Source: Ianthella basta (Eukaryota; Porifera; Demospongiae; Verongiida; Ianthellidae). From it: a DNA stretch of 64,000 nt. The stretch is from NCBI GenBank assembly GCA_964019415.1, contig OZ025881.1, positions 7,376,882-7,440,881 of the forward strand, read 5' to 3'. The position numbers and the translations under genes are program-made. Of this stretch, positions 1 through 12,470 are shown piece by piece. Numbering within the stretch: the stretch's first letter is position 1; each line of letters starts with the position of its first letter. The notes under the pieces are model-generated. The model saw nothing but the letters and a program-made list of their open reading frames with translations. It did no database searches and was not told the DNA's origin.

Positions 1-1131
<1,131 letters not shown>

Positions 1132-1947
1132 GCAGATGATCAGCTGGTACAGTTATTGTTTTTCTTTCTCCCAACAGACTATGAGACATGATAATCACTT
1201 GCTGCGTGTTTTGCTCTCGTGTATGTGATTGCTTGGGTGCAATGAGGAGAGCTTTTTGTCCCATTGACTTGAATAATTTATTGAAATTATTACCCCACGC
1301 GCGATAGCGCAAGGGGGTTAAGTGATTGGTTCACTCTGTCTGTCTGTCTGTCGGCAGTTTTGACATTTGCCCCTCGCGCGTCCGATGTAGAACTTTATAC
1401 GGCCCCACGCCTGAGACAATAACGGCAGAGCGTCATTTGGTACTGTCTGTGGACCTGGATTCTATGGATAGGGATGGTTTGCCGAGAAATTGCCATCTTT
1501 CGTGGTATTTCCTGGGGTCCGCCATTTTGTTTGTGTACTTTAACCATACGGACTGTGAGTTGAGGCTACGTAGGACGGCTGGCAGCAGTGTCTGGTGAAG
1601 ACCCTGAAAACTTTCGTATGGATTGGCTGGGTAGTTAGTCCTTTCACTGAAACGATCCTTTGTTGTCTCTTAATACTTTTCTTGCCTGTCTGCGCCAAAT
1701 CTTCCTGCTCCCTTCCTTGCAATTGACTGCAGATATTTAGAAGCAGCGGTCTCAGATGCAAGTGGCTCACCTTCACTTGGTTCCGAGCAGGGGAGGGGAG
1801 GGGGAGGAGATAGGTGACAGAGGGGATAGGTGACGGATGGGAGAGAAGGAAGTGGAGGAGAGGAGAGGAAGGGATACAAATGAGGGAAGGAAGGAGGGAG
1901 ACAGCAATGTATTTCCCAGTTATACTTGTTGTACAATTTTAGTTTCT

Positions 1948-2123
1948 ATGCTCTATGTAAGTAACGACAGGAAGATCCTTTTCACTGATTCCTCCCCCAG
2001 GTAAAGCTGGCCTTCATACCGATGTATCCCTCTGTTGTCATTGGGATGTTGTTCATTGGAGGGATTGCCTTGATATCACTAAATGTGTCCACTGGCGGGT
2101 TCCAGTGGGCACCCTGGTTGTGA
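1948..2123 (+). CDS. candidate 43-residue single-pass membrane protein, two exons
   Basis: A 3-codon first exon (1948-1956, ATGCTCTAT) is followed by a strong donor GTAAGT, a 44-bp intron ending CCTCCCCCAG, and a second exon 2001-2123 that continues in phase 0 to a stop. The predicted protein has one hydrophobic helix, about residues 14-32 (SVVIGMLFIGGIALISLNV), and a short tail ending FQWAPWL. AATAAA-like polyadenylation signals follow near 2197-2215. I do not recognise the family; size and layout resemble small respiratory-chain or ER accessory subunits. The frame could extend further 5' because no stop is seen immediately upstream. A transcript is needed to fix the first exon. Confidence 0.42.
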
Positions 2124-3294
2124 GTGACGACTGTTTGCAGCATAAACGCAAGCTCACAGGCGGGCTCTATGATACATGAAGAGTAAATTTTGTAAAATAA
2201 ACTCTGAAATAAAGTGTATATTTATCTGTTATTTGTACTAGTTTGTAGTTTGCATGATTTAATGTATTATTGGTGTGTTCTGTGCATGATGAGTATTTGC
2301 ATGTGTGTGGACAGAGAGCAGGACTGGGCAAGCTGCACTCACTGGGGCCAAGGATATGACTACATGTAGTAATGGTTTCAGCGTGCTCTGGATTTTACCA
2401 GCTAGTAGTGGTAACTGGAGACAGCTTGACAATGACATGTGGCTTTCCCGTCATTACCAAGACATCAATGTCACACTGTCACAGTGGTTGTGTTTGTGCG
2501 TATGAAGCAAGTATATTTTCCTTTCTTTTGTCGTTTCTTCACATGCCCCAATATTAAGTATCGTCCCTCATGGTCTCCCGGGACTTCATCTGTTGGTTGA
2601 AGCTAGTGTGAAGGAAGTTGGCCTCCAAATCATGTTAAAGCCCTGGTGAACTAACCTTTTGCATGTAACATTGTTACTTGCATGTGCATGTGGTTTGTAT
2701 GTGTGCCTCACAAGTATGACCACATTTGGGTCAACATAGCTAACAGTGGTCACTGACATATGGTTGCATAATCCACAAGGTCATGTGACCAAATGGGATT
2801 GGGTGAAAATAACAGCTGTCTCACTGTGTTGACCCAATCCCATGTGGCAAATAATTGACAATGTCAAGTTAAATTAAATTGGAAGACAAAGCAAAGAAGA
2901 TGCCCAGCAGCATTGTATAGTTACCAATACTGAGGCTGAACTCTGTCCATTTCAACACTGATCTGATACTGACACACTGATTTCAACACTGATCACATAT
3001 CTGATAGCTGGTCACTTAGAAACACTTGCTGGTGCTAGAAAACAAAGAAAAAAAAGATAGAAAAAAGAAAAGTACGAAAAAGATCCGACAAAAAGTCAGG
3101 TTTTCAGCAGCAACACCCATTCCATAACGGATGCGGCCCCATGCCCAGCAGCTCCCCAGACGGTCCCCCTCATTCGCGGAGTTTCCAGTTCTCATCCCTA
3201 GGTGAGACCAAGCCACCGAGACACCAGGCTCCCCATACACCATACGGGTATTGTGGCATGACCTTGAGAATATGGCAAAGAAAGTTTCTTTTTT
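2124..3294. other. gene-poor interval
   Basis: After the polyadenylation signals near 2200 I see no supported gene. The stretch is AT-richer than its surroundings. Near 2793-2842 a short imperfect inverted repeat pairs TGGGATTGGGT with ACCCAATCCCA. The open frames here are short, overlapping and without family resemblance. Confidence 0.4.
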
Positions 3295-3376
3295 TGCCTC
3301 TCTCGGGATTCGAACCTTGGCTCGCTACAGTTGGCGCACTGGGTGCGGCGCCACTGTGCCACCGAGCGAGAGAGGA
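3295..3376 (-). repeat. tRNA-derived element or SINE head
   Basis: On the minus strand the segment carries a box A-like TGGCACAGTGG and a perfect box B GGTTCGAATCC, ending in CGAGAGAG, which pairs with the 5' CTCTCTCG. That gives a tRNA-like acceptor stem, but no good anticodon arm forms. A decayed tRNA or tRNA-derived SINE head is the best reading. No poly-A tail or target duplication is evident. Confidence 0.4.
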
Positions 3377-3440
3377 CTGCAATTGGAGCTACTTATACCC
3401 CACACTATGCGGCGCGAACGAAATAATGTGGTGAAAAAAG

Positions 3441-3515
3441 AGTTACTCGCTGGCGCTCGAACCCGAGCCATTTGGATTACAAGTCGGTGACCTTACCTGG
3501 CCCGTCATCTGCTCC
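3441..3515 (-). repeat. second tRNA-like remnant
   Basis: The minus strand reads GACTTGTAATCC, like a tRNA-Thr(TGT) anticodon loop, followed by a box B-like GGGTTCGAG. The T-stem pairing is broken and the D arm is poor, so it is not called as a functional tRNA. It lies about 65 bp from the previous tRNA-like segment, in the same orientation, so the two may be parts of one composite SINE. Confidence 0.35.
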
Positions 3516-3610
3516 ACGTACGTGGGAAGTACATTAGGTTATATAAAGTAGAAATCGGCTGGCAGTGGCTCTGGCTAGGGGAGCGCCATTGATGGGTTGT
3601 GGCAGCAGAT

Positions 3611-4024
3611 GGTTTGTGCCACCGTCCAGGTCACCTAGCTAGTTTGTGCCACCGGCCGATGAAGCTAGCTGGTTTGTGCCACCGGCCGGTGAAGCTAGCT
3701 GGTTTGTCCCACCGGCCGGTGGAGCTAGCTAGTTTGTGCCACCAGCCGGTGGAGCTAGCTGGTTTGTGCCACCGGCCGGTGGAGCTAGCTGGTTTGTGCC
3801 ACCGGCCGGTGGAGCTAGCTGGTTTGTGCCACCGGCCGGTGGAGCTAGCTAGTTTGTGCCACCGGCCGGTGGAGCTAGCTAGTTTGTGCCCCCAGCCGGT
3901 GGAGCTAGCTGGTTTGTGCCACCGGCCGGTAGAGCTAGCTGGTTTGTGCCACCGGCCGGTGGAGCTAGCTGGTTTGTGCCACCGGCCGGTGGAGCTAGCT
4001 AGTTTGTGCCACCGGCCGGTGAAG
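3611..4024. repeat. 30-bp minisatellite
   Basis: About 14 near-identical 30-bp units of the form TTTGTGCCACCGGCCGGTGG followed by AGCTAGCTGG. Each unit contains the palindromes CCACCGGCCGGTGG and AGCTAGCT. The unit is a multiple of three, so it opens a 202-residue frame that is not a plausible protein. Confidence 0.9.
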
Positions 4025-4132
4025 CTCCCCTCTCCCTCCTCTGTCCTCCCCTCTCCCTCCCCCTGGCCTATCCTCCCCTCTCCCTTTCCATCCCCTCCTT
4101 CTCTCCCAGTCCCCCTTCACCACAGCACAGGT

Positions 4133-4778
<646 letters not shown>

Positions 4779-5022
4779 CGCACGTGCGCCAACCTCTACT
4801 ACAGCAGTGCATAAAGCACTTCATCACTGATTTTAACTAAGTACTCTTTATTTACAATTGAAGCACTTAACAAAATAGTTTTAGATGCTGTCAACCAATT
4901 ACATAGCACTACACTGTCTACACTCACAAACATGCATTCACTGTTCACTCGTGCGTGGGGAATGTACACTATGTGTACTCTAGTTTATTGAAATTATTAT
5001 TACCTAAAATTGAGCTCTCAAA

Positions 5023-6053
5023 ATGGCGGCGTGCAGCAGTGGCAGCAGCGAGTCTGAGTTGGATGACTTGAAGGTAAGCGAACTAGGGCGCTCCCAGGCT
5101 ACATGGTGCCCTTCATCTGGCGCCGTCCTTATCTAGGTGAAGGTTGGTGAGCTGTACAGTTTCAGGGACACGTTCTTCCAGCACCATCCTCTGGAGGCGG
5201 CCGGGCAGAAGGCCGCTCTGCTGGAGGCCAGGCTGCAGGAGGTGCTGAGGGTGGTCCGGGCCAAGGAAGGTACGCAGAGTTAAGTCTCGCGGCCCTCGAG
5301 TGTAGGACGGCTCTTTAACGAATATAGCGTGCTTTTACGTAATACTGCAGAAGCTTAAGCCACCCAGTCCCGACCCTGTGTCAGTGGCTGCCTGTGGTGT
5401 CTCAGTGATGTGCTGTCCTGCGCGCTGCTCATTGTCCTGTGACATGTACACACGCTAATGAAATGCAGGAGGTGCCCCCAGGGCCGTTCTGCTCTACCTT
5501 GAGGGCAAGGCACTCAACGTGCTCTCCGAGCCAAGTGCACGCGCTGAGGAGGCTCTGTCACAGGCCATCAAGCTGTCCCCTGGGATGGCAGATGTGTGGA
5601 ACCAGCTAGGGGAGTGCTACTGGAAGCAGGGGCGGGTGGCAGAGGCCAAGGATTGCTTCTTGGGTGCCTTGCAGCATGTGAGTCACAAGAGAGGGGTGGG
5701 GCAGGGTGGGTGTGTCCTCTTATGTGTATCACGAGAGGGGTTGGGCAGGGTGGGTGTGTCCTCTTATGTGAGTCACAAGAGAGGGGTGGGGCAGGGTGGG
5801 TGTGTCCTCTTATGTGAGTCACAAGAGAGGGGTGGGGCAGGGTAGGTGGGTCTTCTCATGTGTGTCCACCCGCGCTTGCTGCCCAGTGTCGTGACAAGGT
5901 GTCTCTGCGGTCCCTCTCCATGGTTGTGCGTCACCTGGATGAGCCCGGCACAGCACAGCAAGTGGAGAGCAGCAAACAAAGTGTTAAGTATGCCGAGCAG
6001 GCTGTGCAGCTGGACGTGAAGGACGGCCAGTCCTGGGGTGGGCAGCGCGCGCG

Positions 6054-6092
<39 letters not shown>

Positions 6093-8867
6093 TTGTGTGT
6101 GTCCATGTCAACTAGTGATGTGCTGCTGTCATTGCAGCTGCCCTGGGCAATGCGTACATGTCGTTATTCTTCCTGGGGGGCCAGGATGCTGACACCTTGC
6201 AACGAGCACGGTCTGCGTTCACAAATGCGGTAGGTGAGGGCTGGTCCAATAGTGCAGTGCTGCCGTCAAGTAAGGAATGTGCACCATTTCTTGTTGCAGG
6301 AGAAGGACCGTCAGACGTACTACACTCCAGACCTGCACTACAACAAGGCTACTGTGAGTTGTGTGCATGTGTGCTGCACTGGACTGGGGGGTGGCTGGGG
6401 GCGTGTGCTGCACTGGACTGGGGGCGTGTGCTACACTGGACTGGGGGGTGGCTGGGGGCATGTGCTGCACTGGACTAGGGGGTGGCTGGGGGCATGTGCT
6501 GCACTGGACTAGGGGGTGGCTGGGGGCATGTGCTGCACTGGACTAGGGGGTGGCTGGGGGCGTGTGCTGCACTGGACTGGGGGGTGGCTGGGGGCATGTG
6601 CTGCACTGGACTAGGGGGTGGCTGGGGGCATGTGCTGCACTGGACTAGGGGGTGGCTGGGGGCGTGTGCTGCACTGGACTAGGGGGTGGCTGGGGGCATG
6701 TGCTGCACTGGACTAGGGGGTGGCTGGGGGCGTGTGCTGCACTGGACTGGGGGCGTGTGCTGCACTGGACTGGGGGCGTGTGCTGCACTGGACTGGGGGC
6801 GTGTGCTGCACTGGACTGGGGGCGTGTGCTGCACTGGACTGGGGGTGTGTGCTGCACTGGACTAGGGGGTGGCTGGGGGCGTGTGCTGCACTGGACTAGG
6901 GGGTGGCTGGGGGCGTGTGCTGCACTGGACTAGAGGGTGGCTGGGGGCGTGTGCTGCACTGGACTGGGGGCGTGTGCTGCACTTGGCTGGGGCGTGTCTG
7001 TTGCCACTGTGCAATGACAGTATGAAGAGTGTGTTCTGTGAGTTAAGAGACACGTAATAGGCAACAGCTGCTCCTGACATGGTGGGTATGAGCATGTGTC
7101 CATTGCCCTTGCCTTAGCTGTGTAAGTACTTGGAGGAGTATGAGCAAGCCCTTGCGGGATACCGGCTCTCAGCCAGCCTAGACCCAAGTTGGGGCACTCC
7201 GGGTGAGCAGGCAGACTCGCTGGCACAACACCTGCTGCTCTTTCATCAGCTCATACAGGAAAAGGTGAGTGCCTGTGGGCAGGGGATAGTCTCATGTGGC
7301 CAGATCGCTTCTCCCCTTCATTTTTATATTCTGACATCATCAGCACAAATTTCACAATAGCAGAAACAGAGGAAAGGGTCCTGGCTACATGAGACTAGGT
7401 GGGGGAGGGATGGGGGGTGGGGCCAGGTGCTCACCCCCTCCCTTCCCCCTTAGGGTAAAGCTAAACGCAAACAGATGAATGTGTACTTGTCCAAGCTGGC
7501 TCGGCACTCCAGCACTGGGGAGCCCTCTGACGTGGCCTCTCTGCGTGGCAGTGACAACAAAGGGAAGAGTGTCGTGGTGGTGATTGTGGGCCAGCTGGCG
7601 ACTGAGGAGCGTGTTCCACTGTGAGCTAAGGGGGGGGGAGGGGGCACTGTGAGCTGGGGGGGGGGGAGGGGGCACTGTGAGCTGGGGGGGGGAGGGGGGG
7701 CACTGTGAGGTGGGGGGGGAGGGGGGCACTGTGAGCTGGGGGGGGGGAGGGGGCACTGTGAGCTGGGGGGGGGGGAGGGGGGGCACTGTGAGGTGGGGGG
7801 GGAGGGGGGCACTGTGAGATGGGGGGGGAGGGGGGCACTGTGAGCTGGGGGGGGGGAGGGGGGGCACTGTGAGGTGGGGGGGGAGGGGGGCACTGTGAGC
7901 TGGGGGGGGAGGGGGCACTGTGAGCTGGGGGGGGGGGGGGGGAGGGGGGACACTGTGAGGTGGGGGGGAGGGGGGGCACTGTGAGCTGGGGGGGGGGAGG
8001 GCACTGTGCAGTGTGTGTTGACTGGTCAGTAGTAGCTTGTTGAGGGGCAGTGACAAGTTGGCAGCTCATAATGTTCTGGCATGAGGTGTTCTGTACCACA
8101 GCTGGTGGTGTGTGTCTGTGTGGAGTAGGCAGTGCTGGGGGTCAGGGGAGGCTATGAGACAGTCACTTGGTGCATGGATTTAGCTGAGTCATTCTTGGAA
8201 GGTGTACCATTTGTACAGGCACTGTTAGCACATCAATCACTCACTCAATCAACTCCAGTGGACATGCCTCATTCCCGCTCCTAATACAGTACAGTGGGTT
8301 AGCATAAAAGGATATGCTAAAGTTATCTATTAATAGATTGTCAGGCCATCTCAAGTATGGTCCCTCCTGCGACCTCTTCCCACCCATCTCTCCAGCAATA
8401 ACTTCCCTAGTCCTCCTCTCTGTGTTCTCACTGTTAGAACTTAGACATGTTAATTTGGGCAATGTGCCACTGTACGTGACACAGTGGTAAGGTATTTGGT
8501 TGTGGTCTGCCCAAGGGGGCTGTAATGACAGCCTCACATGTGTGATGTCCCGTGTGATGTGATGTGTGTAGTGTGGACAATGGTGAAATATGTGTGGCGT
8601 GTCATGTCCAGGTGCATGGTGGCTGTGGACCACAGAGAGGAGCCTGTGGGAGTGACCCTGTACAACCTGGCTGACGGCAGGGGCCCCCTCACGGGGGACG
8701 TCCTCCAGGTGGCAGCACCCCAGCTGCACCAAGTCCAGCTGGAGGAGCCGAAAGTCTCTTTTGACTGCCTCACTGTGCGGAACCCTACCACCGTCACCAT
8801 CAACGGAAAGCCGTTGCCTAGGAGCTGCATGGCACCCACTGTTATGAATGTGACGTCACTAAAATAA
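5023..8867 (+). CDS. TTC5: TTC5 (Strap) tetratricopeptide protein, nine exons
   Basis: The spliced product matches TTC5, a TPR cofactor with a C-terminal OB-like fold known from p300/p53 stress responses and from tubulin mRNA autoregulation, where it reads nascent tubulin at ribosomes. Exons: 5023-5073, 5137-5269, 5469-5677, 5887-6037, 6138-6229, 6300-6353, 7118-7265, 7454-7620, 8612-8867. TPR sequence is clear in DVWNQLGECYWKQGRVAEAK and YEQALAGYRLSASLDP; the last two exons carry the OB-type region (VVVVIVGQLATEERVPL, then VAVDHREEPVGVTLYNL). The start is AAAATGGCGG. Introns 3, 6 and 8 contain minisatellites; those in introns 3 and 8 copy the donor site. Confidence 0.92.
5664..5850. repeat. 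47-bp repeat in TTC5 intron 3 containing donor copies
   Basis: Four tandem copies of a roughly 47-bp unit begin at the exon 3/intron 3 border. The true donor CAT|GTGAGTCACAAG is repeated as TATGTGAGTCACAAG in later units and as TATGTGTATCACGAG in one. Confidence 0.9.
6370..6990. repeat. G-rich minisatellite in TTC5 intron 6
   Basis: Units of about 21 to 35 bp built on GTGCTGCACTGGACTGGGGG, with or without a GTGGCTGGGGGC insert. The array starts close to the exon 6 donor and fills most of the intron. Confidence 0.92.
7617..8003. repeat. poly-G minisatellite in TTC5 intron 8 containing donor copies
   Basis: About 14 units of GGCACTGTGAGCTGGGG with long G runs. The first unit is the exon 8 donor itself (TTCCACT|GTGAGCT), so each unit is a near copy of that splice site. 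The G runs could form quadruplexes in the sense RNA. Confidence 0.92.
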
Positions 8868-9000
8868 CAAAAGATTTGTACATAACTATATTCATATGTT
8901 TCCCTTGCTGTGGCCCCGCCCACAGTGGAAGAAGCAAGATTACTAAAAGGTGCTTCGCTGTACTCGTGCTCGATCTCGAACAAGAAGGCCCGGATCAGCC

Positions 9001-12000
9001 ATGGCCGTGGACTATACATCACTGGACTTTGCCACCGTTGGCGACACCTTTAAGAAGGTCACGCAGCACATGAAGGTGAGGTGATTGCACGTCTCCTCCT
9101 CCGCCCACTAGGGGACCGCTGCAGCGGGCCCTCCGTCCGTCCGTCGTGCGGGCTACTGTGCAGTGCATGCGCTGGTGTCTGGCAGTCGCCGTGCTAGCAT
9201 CCCGCGTGCTCCGTCACCGCAGTGCCTATTCCTTGCAGGGCGGCTTTCCAATTTGGGACGAGCTCCTGGAGAAGGGTCAGCGCCTGAGTAGGTCCTTCGA
9301 GTAAGTGCACGTGTCTCGCTAGCCCTCGAGGCTGGCTGGGACTGCAGAGCGGGTGTATGGTCAGCCCAACCTGCTAACAGTGCCACTATAGGGTCGATGA
9401 CACTGCCCCTCTCCCCTCCCCTCCCCTCCCCCCAGACACACGCAGTTGCACCTGGCCAGCTTCTTCGACACCTTCGGGAAGATGGCAGAGCACTGTGTGC
9501 ACGCGAAGGGTGAGTCCTCCTATACAATTAACGTGCAAAGAGTGTTGACTGTCTTCTCACCTTGTGTCATCAAAGGCTAGAGCTGTCTCTGATGACACAG
9601 GAGTGCTTTGACCCAGTGCATGTGTGAGATGCTGTGCATTGCTGATTAGTGAGTGTGCAAAGGCAAGGTGAGGACAGTGAGATAGTGAAACCAATCCTGT
9701 CCACTGATGGAAACACCTTTCCCATAAGTACTGCTGATTAATGTGGCAGTTTTGCAGATCAATCAGTGGCTGTCATGTCCATTTAAGGCTCTCCATTGTT
9801 TGTTAATGACATCATTGACCCAACCAGTAGCTGCAGCCCCTCTTCTCAAAGGACCTGCCTCATCATATTTAGCTCATGTGCTGCCCATACAGTCCCAAAC
9901 AGGGCCACAGGGGTGGGAGGGAGGGATGGACTGCCTTCTAGAGGCCCCTGTGTGGTGGGGTGGCATGTTCCACTCCACTGCTCATGGTGAATGTGCTGCC
10001 ATTCCCTCCCACGCCTCGGCTTTCCCCTCAATGTGCTACTCTTTGTCCACTGTGGTTAAAGTCACACGGGGATGAATTGAAAAGTGGAAGTAGTTATTGG
10101 ATTCATTCCATCAACTTGTCTTTTGAAGTCTCACAGTGTAGTTATTGGATTCATTCCATCAACTTGTCTTTTGAAGTCTCACAGTGTGTGAAGCTGGCCT
10201 TATCAACAGTGGAGGTGTTATGTCTTCTGGTGCATTGTGTGATCATTTGCTGACTTCAGCTGGCACTGCAGATTGTTTAGCTGACTTCAGTTTAATATGT
10301 GCAGGGGGAGTGTGTGTGGGGAGAGTGTGTAGGGGGGAGGGGGACATGTAGGCAGGAGTGTGGGGGAGGACATGTAGGCAGGAGTGTGGGGGGGAGGGGG
10401 GACATGTAGGCAGGAGTGTGGGGGGGAGGGGGGACATGTAGGTAGGAGTGTGTGGGAGGGAGGGGGGAGCATGTAGGCAGGAGTGACACATGCTGTTGTA
10501 CCAACCAGCCCAGGCACTTGCTGTCCCATGCCTGCTATACCATGCAGTCACTCGAAACTAATGGCTTCCACACATTCATCACTCTGCTCCTGTGTGGGGT
10601 ATGTCTAGTATTAGCTATTTTATGCTAGTCTCCTCCCCTTCCTTCTTCCTCCCCCTCCCCTTTCCCCTCCCCTCCCCCCCCTCCCTCTTCCCCGCCCTTC
10701 TTGCAGGTGCCACTAGAGACATAGGGACTGTCATTACCAACCTCTCCATGTGGCACAAAGGCTTGGAGATGAGGTTGAGGGAGATGTCCAGGTGAGCTAG
10801 CCGGAGCCATTCAATGTCAGGTGGTTGCACAGCCACTGTGTGCCGTCTCTGCACTGATCTGCACTTGTCCTGTTCACCTCAAGAGGCTAGCCGTGACAGT
10901 TGCATGTGGTAGTGTTTGTGTGTCCGTGCGTGCGCATGTGTGTGTGTGTGTGTGCGTGCATGCGTGCGCATGTGTGTGTGTGTGTGTGCATGCATGCGTG
11001 CGCATGTGTGTGTGTGTGTGTGTGTGTGTCAGATACACTACCCTCTCCTTGTAGTGTCCTCCAGCAATCACTGATGGTTCCCCTGGCAACTAAGTTGGAG
11101 GAGTGGAAGAAAACTGAGTATACACTTGAGAAGGAACACGAGAGAGGTGTGTGTGGACACACTGCATGACCAGAGGCTGCTCCACTGAGCAGGCTGTGCA
11201 CGGCAGCACGTGGCCAGAGACCTGTCCGCGGCTGGTGCCCAGTGCACTTTACACTAGTATGACACACTGTCAAATAATAGGTCACATCATTGAGTGCATT
11301 CCTGGTATCTTAGCAACCCAGTCACCCTGATGTGTTGCCCGCCTCTTGTCTAGACTTATCACGTGCTGTCAAGGAGGCCAAGGATGCGTCCAAGGGCACT
11401 GTGAAGACGGAACGCAAGTTGGAGGAGAAGGTCAGAAAAGGTGAGCGCTGGGGGAGGGGAGGGAAGGAGCAGTACAAATTCATTGCCCACTAACTTGCTT
11501 GCAGCGCACCCCACCACTCCCTCCCCATTCCTTTCACCCACTCCACCCTCCTTCCTTCCCCGCACACAGAGAAGGCAGGTCAGAAGGTGCAGGACCTTCG
11601 TGTACAGCTGAATCAGCGACAACAGGACACAGAGAGCAAGTACGGAACAGTAGTGGCTGTGGCCAAGCGGCACCTGAGTCGGGCACTGGTGGAGGAGAGG
11701 GCGTGGTACTGCATCTTCACTGACATGTTCAGGAAGGTCATGGTGAGGGGGACACCAGGTGGGAGGGCCAGCAGGTGGGAGGGGTCAGCAGGTGGGAGGG
11801 GCCAGCAGGTGGGAGGGGTAGAGATGATACACTTTATTACTCAAGGAAGAGAGTGTTAGAGAATGCAAGCAACCCATCCCCCCCCATGCACAGGACGCAG
11901 AGCTGGCCATACTGAAGGACATGTCACGCCTTCAGGCCATTGAGCAGGACTTGGCCGAGGTGACCAGCAACCCACACCGCCTGCCAGACAAGTCAGTGCA

Positions 12001-12425
12001 GGTCGTGGAGGTAAGCAGCAGAAGGGAGAGGGAGAGTATGTGGAGTGCTGAAGGGACAGCATTAACCCTGTATGTATGTGTGTGGGTGTGTGTGTGTGCT
12101 GCCACTAGCCCTGTGTGTGTGTGTGTGTGCTGCCACTAGCCCTGTGTGTGTGTGTGTGCTGCCACTAGCCCTGTGTGTGTGTGTGTGTGCTGCCACTAGC
12201 CCTGTGTGTGTGTGTGTGTGTGTGCTGCCACTAGCCCTGTGTGTGTGTGTGTGCTGCCACTAGCCCTGTGTGTGTGTGTGTGTGCTGCCACTAGCCCTGT
12301 GTGTGTGTGTGTGCTGCCACTAGCCCTGTGTGTGTGTGTGTGTGCTGCCACTAGCCCTGTGTGTGTGTGTGTGTGTGTGTGCTGCCACTAGCCCTGTGTG
12401 TGTGTGTGTGTGTGCTGCCACTAGC

Positions 12426-12470
<45 letters not shown>

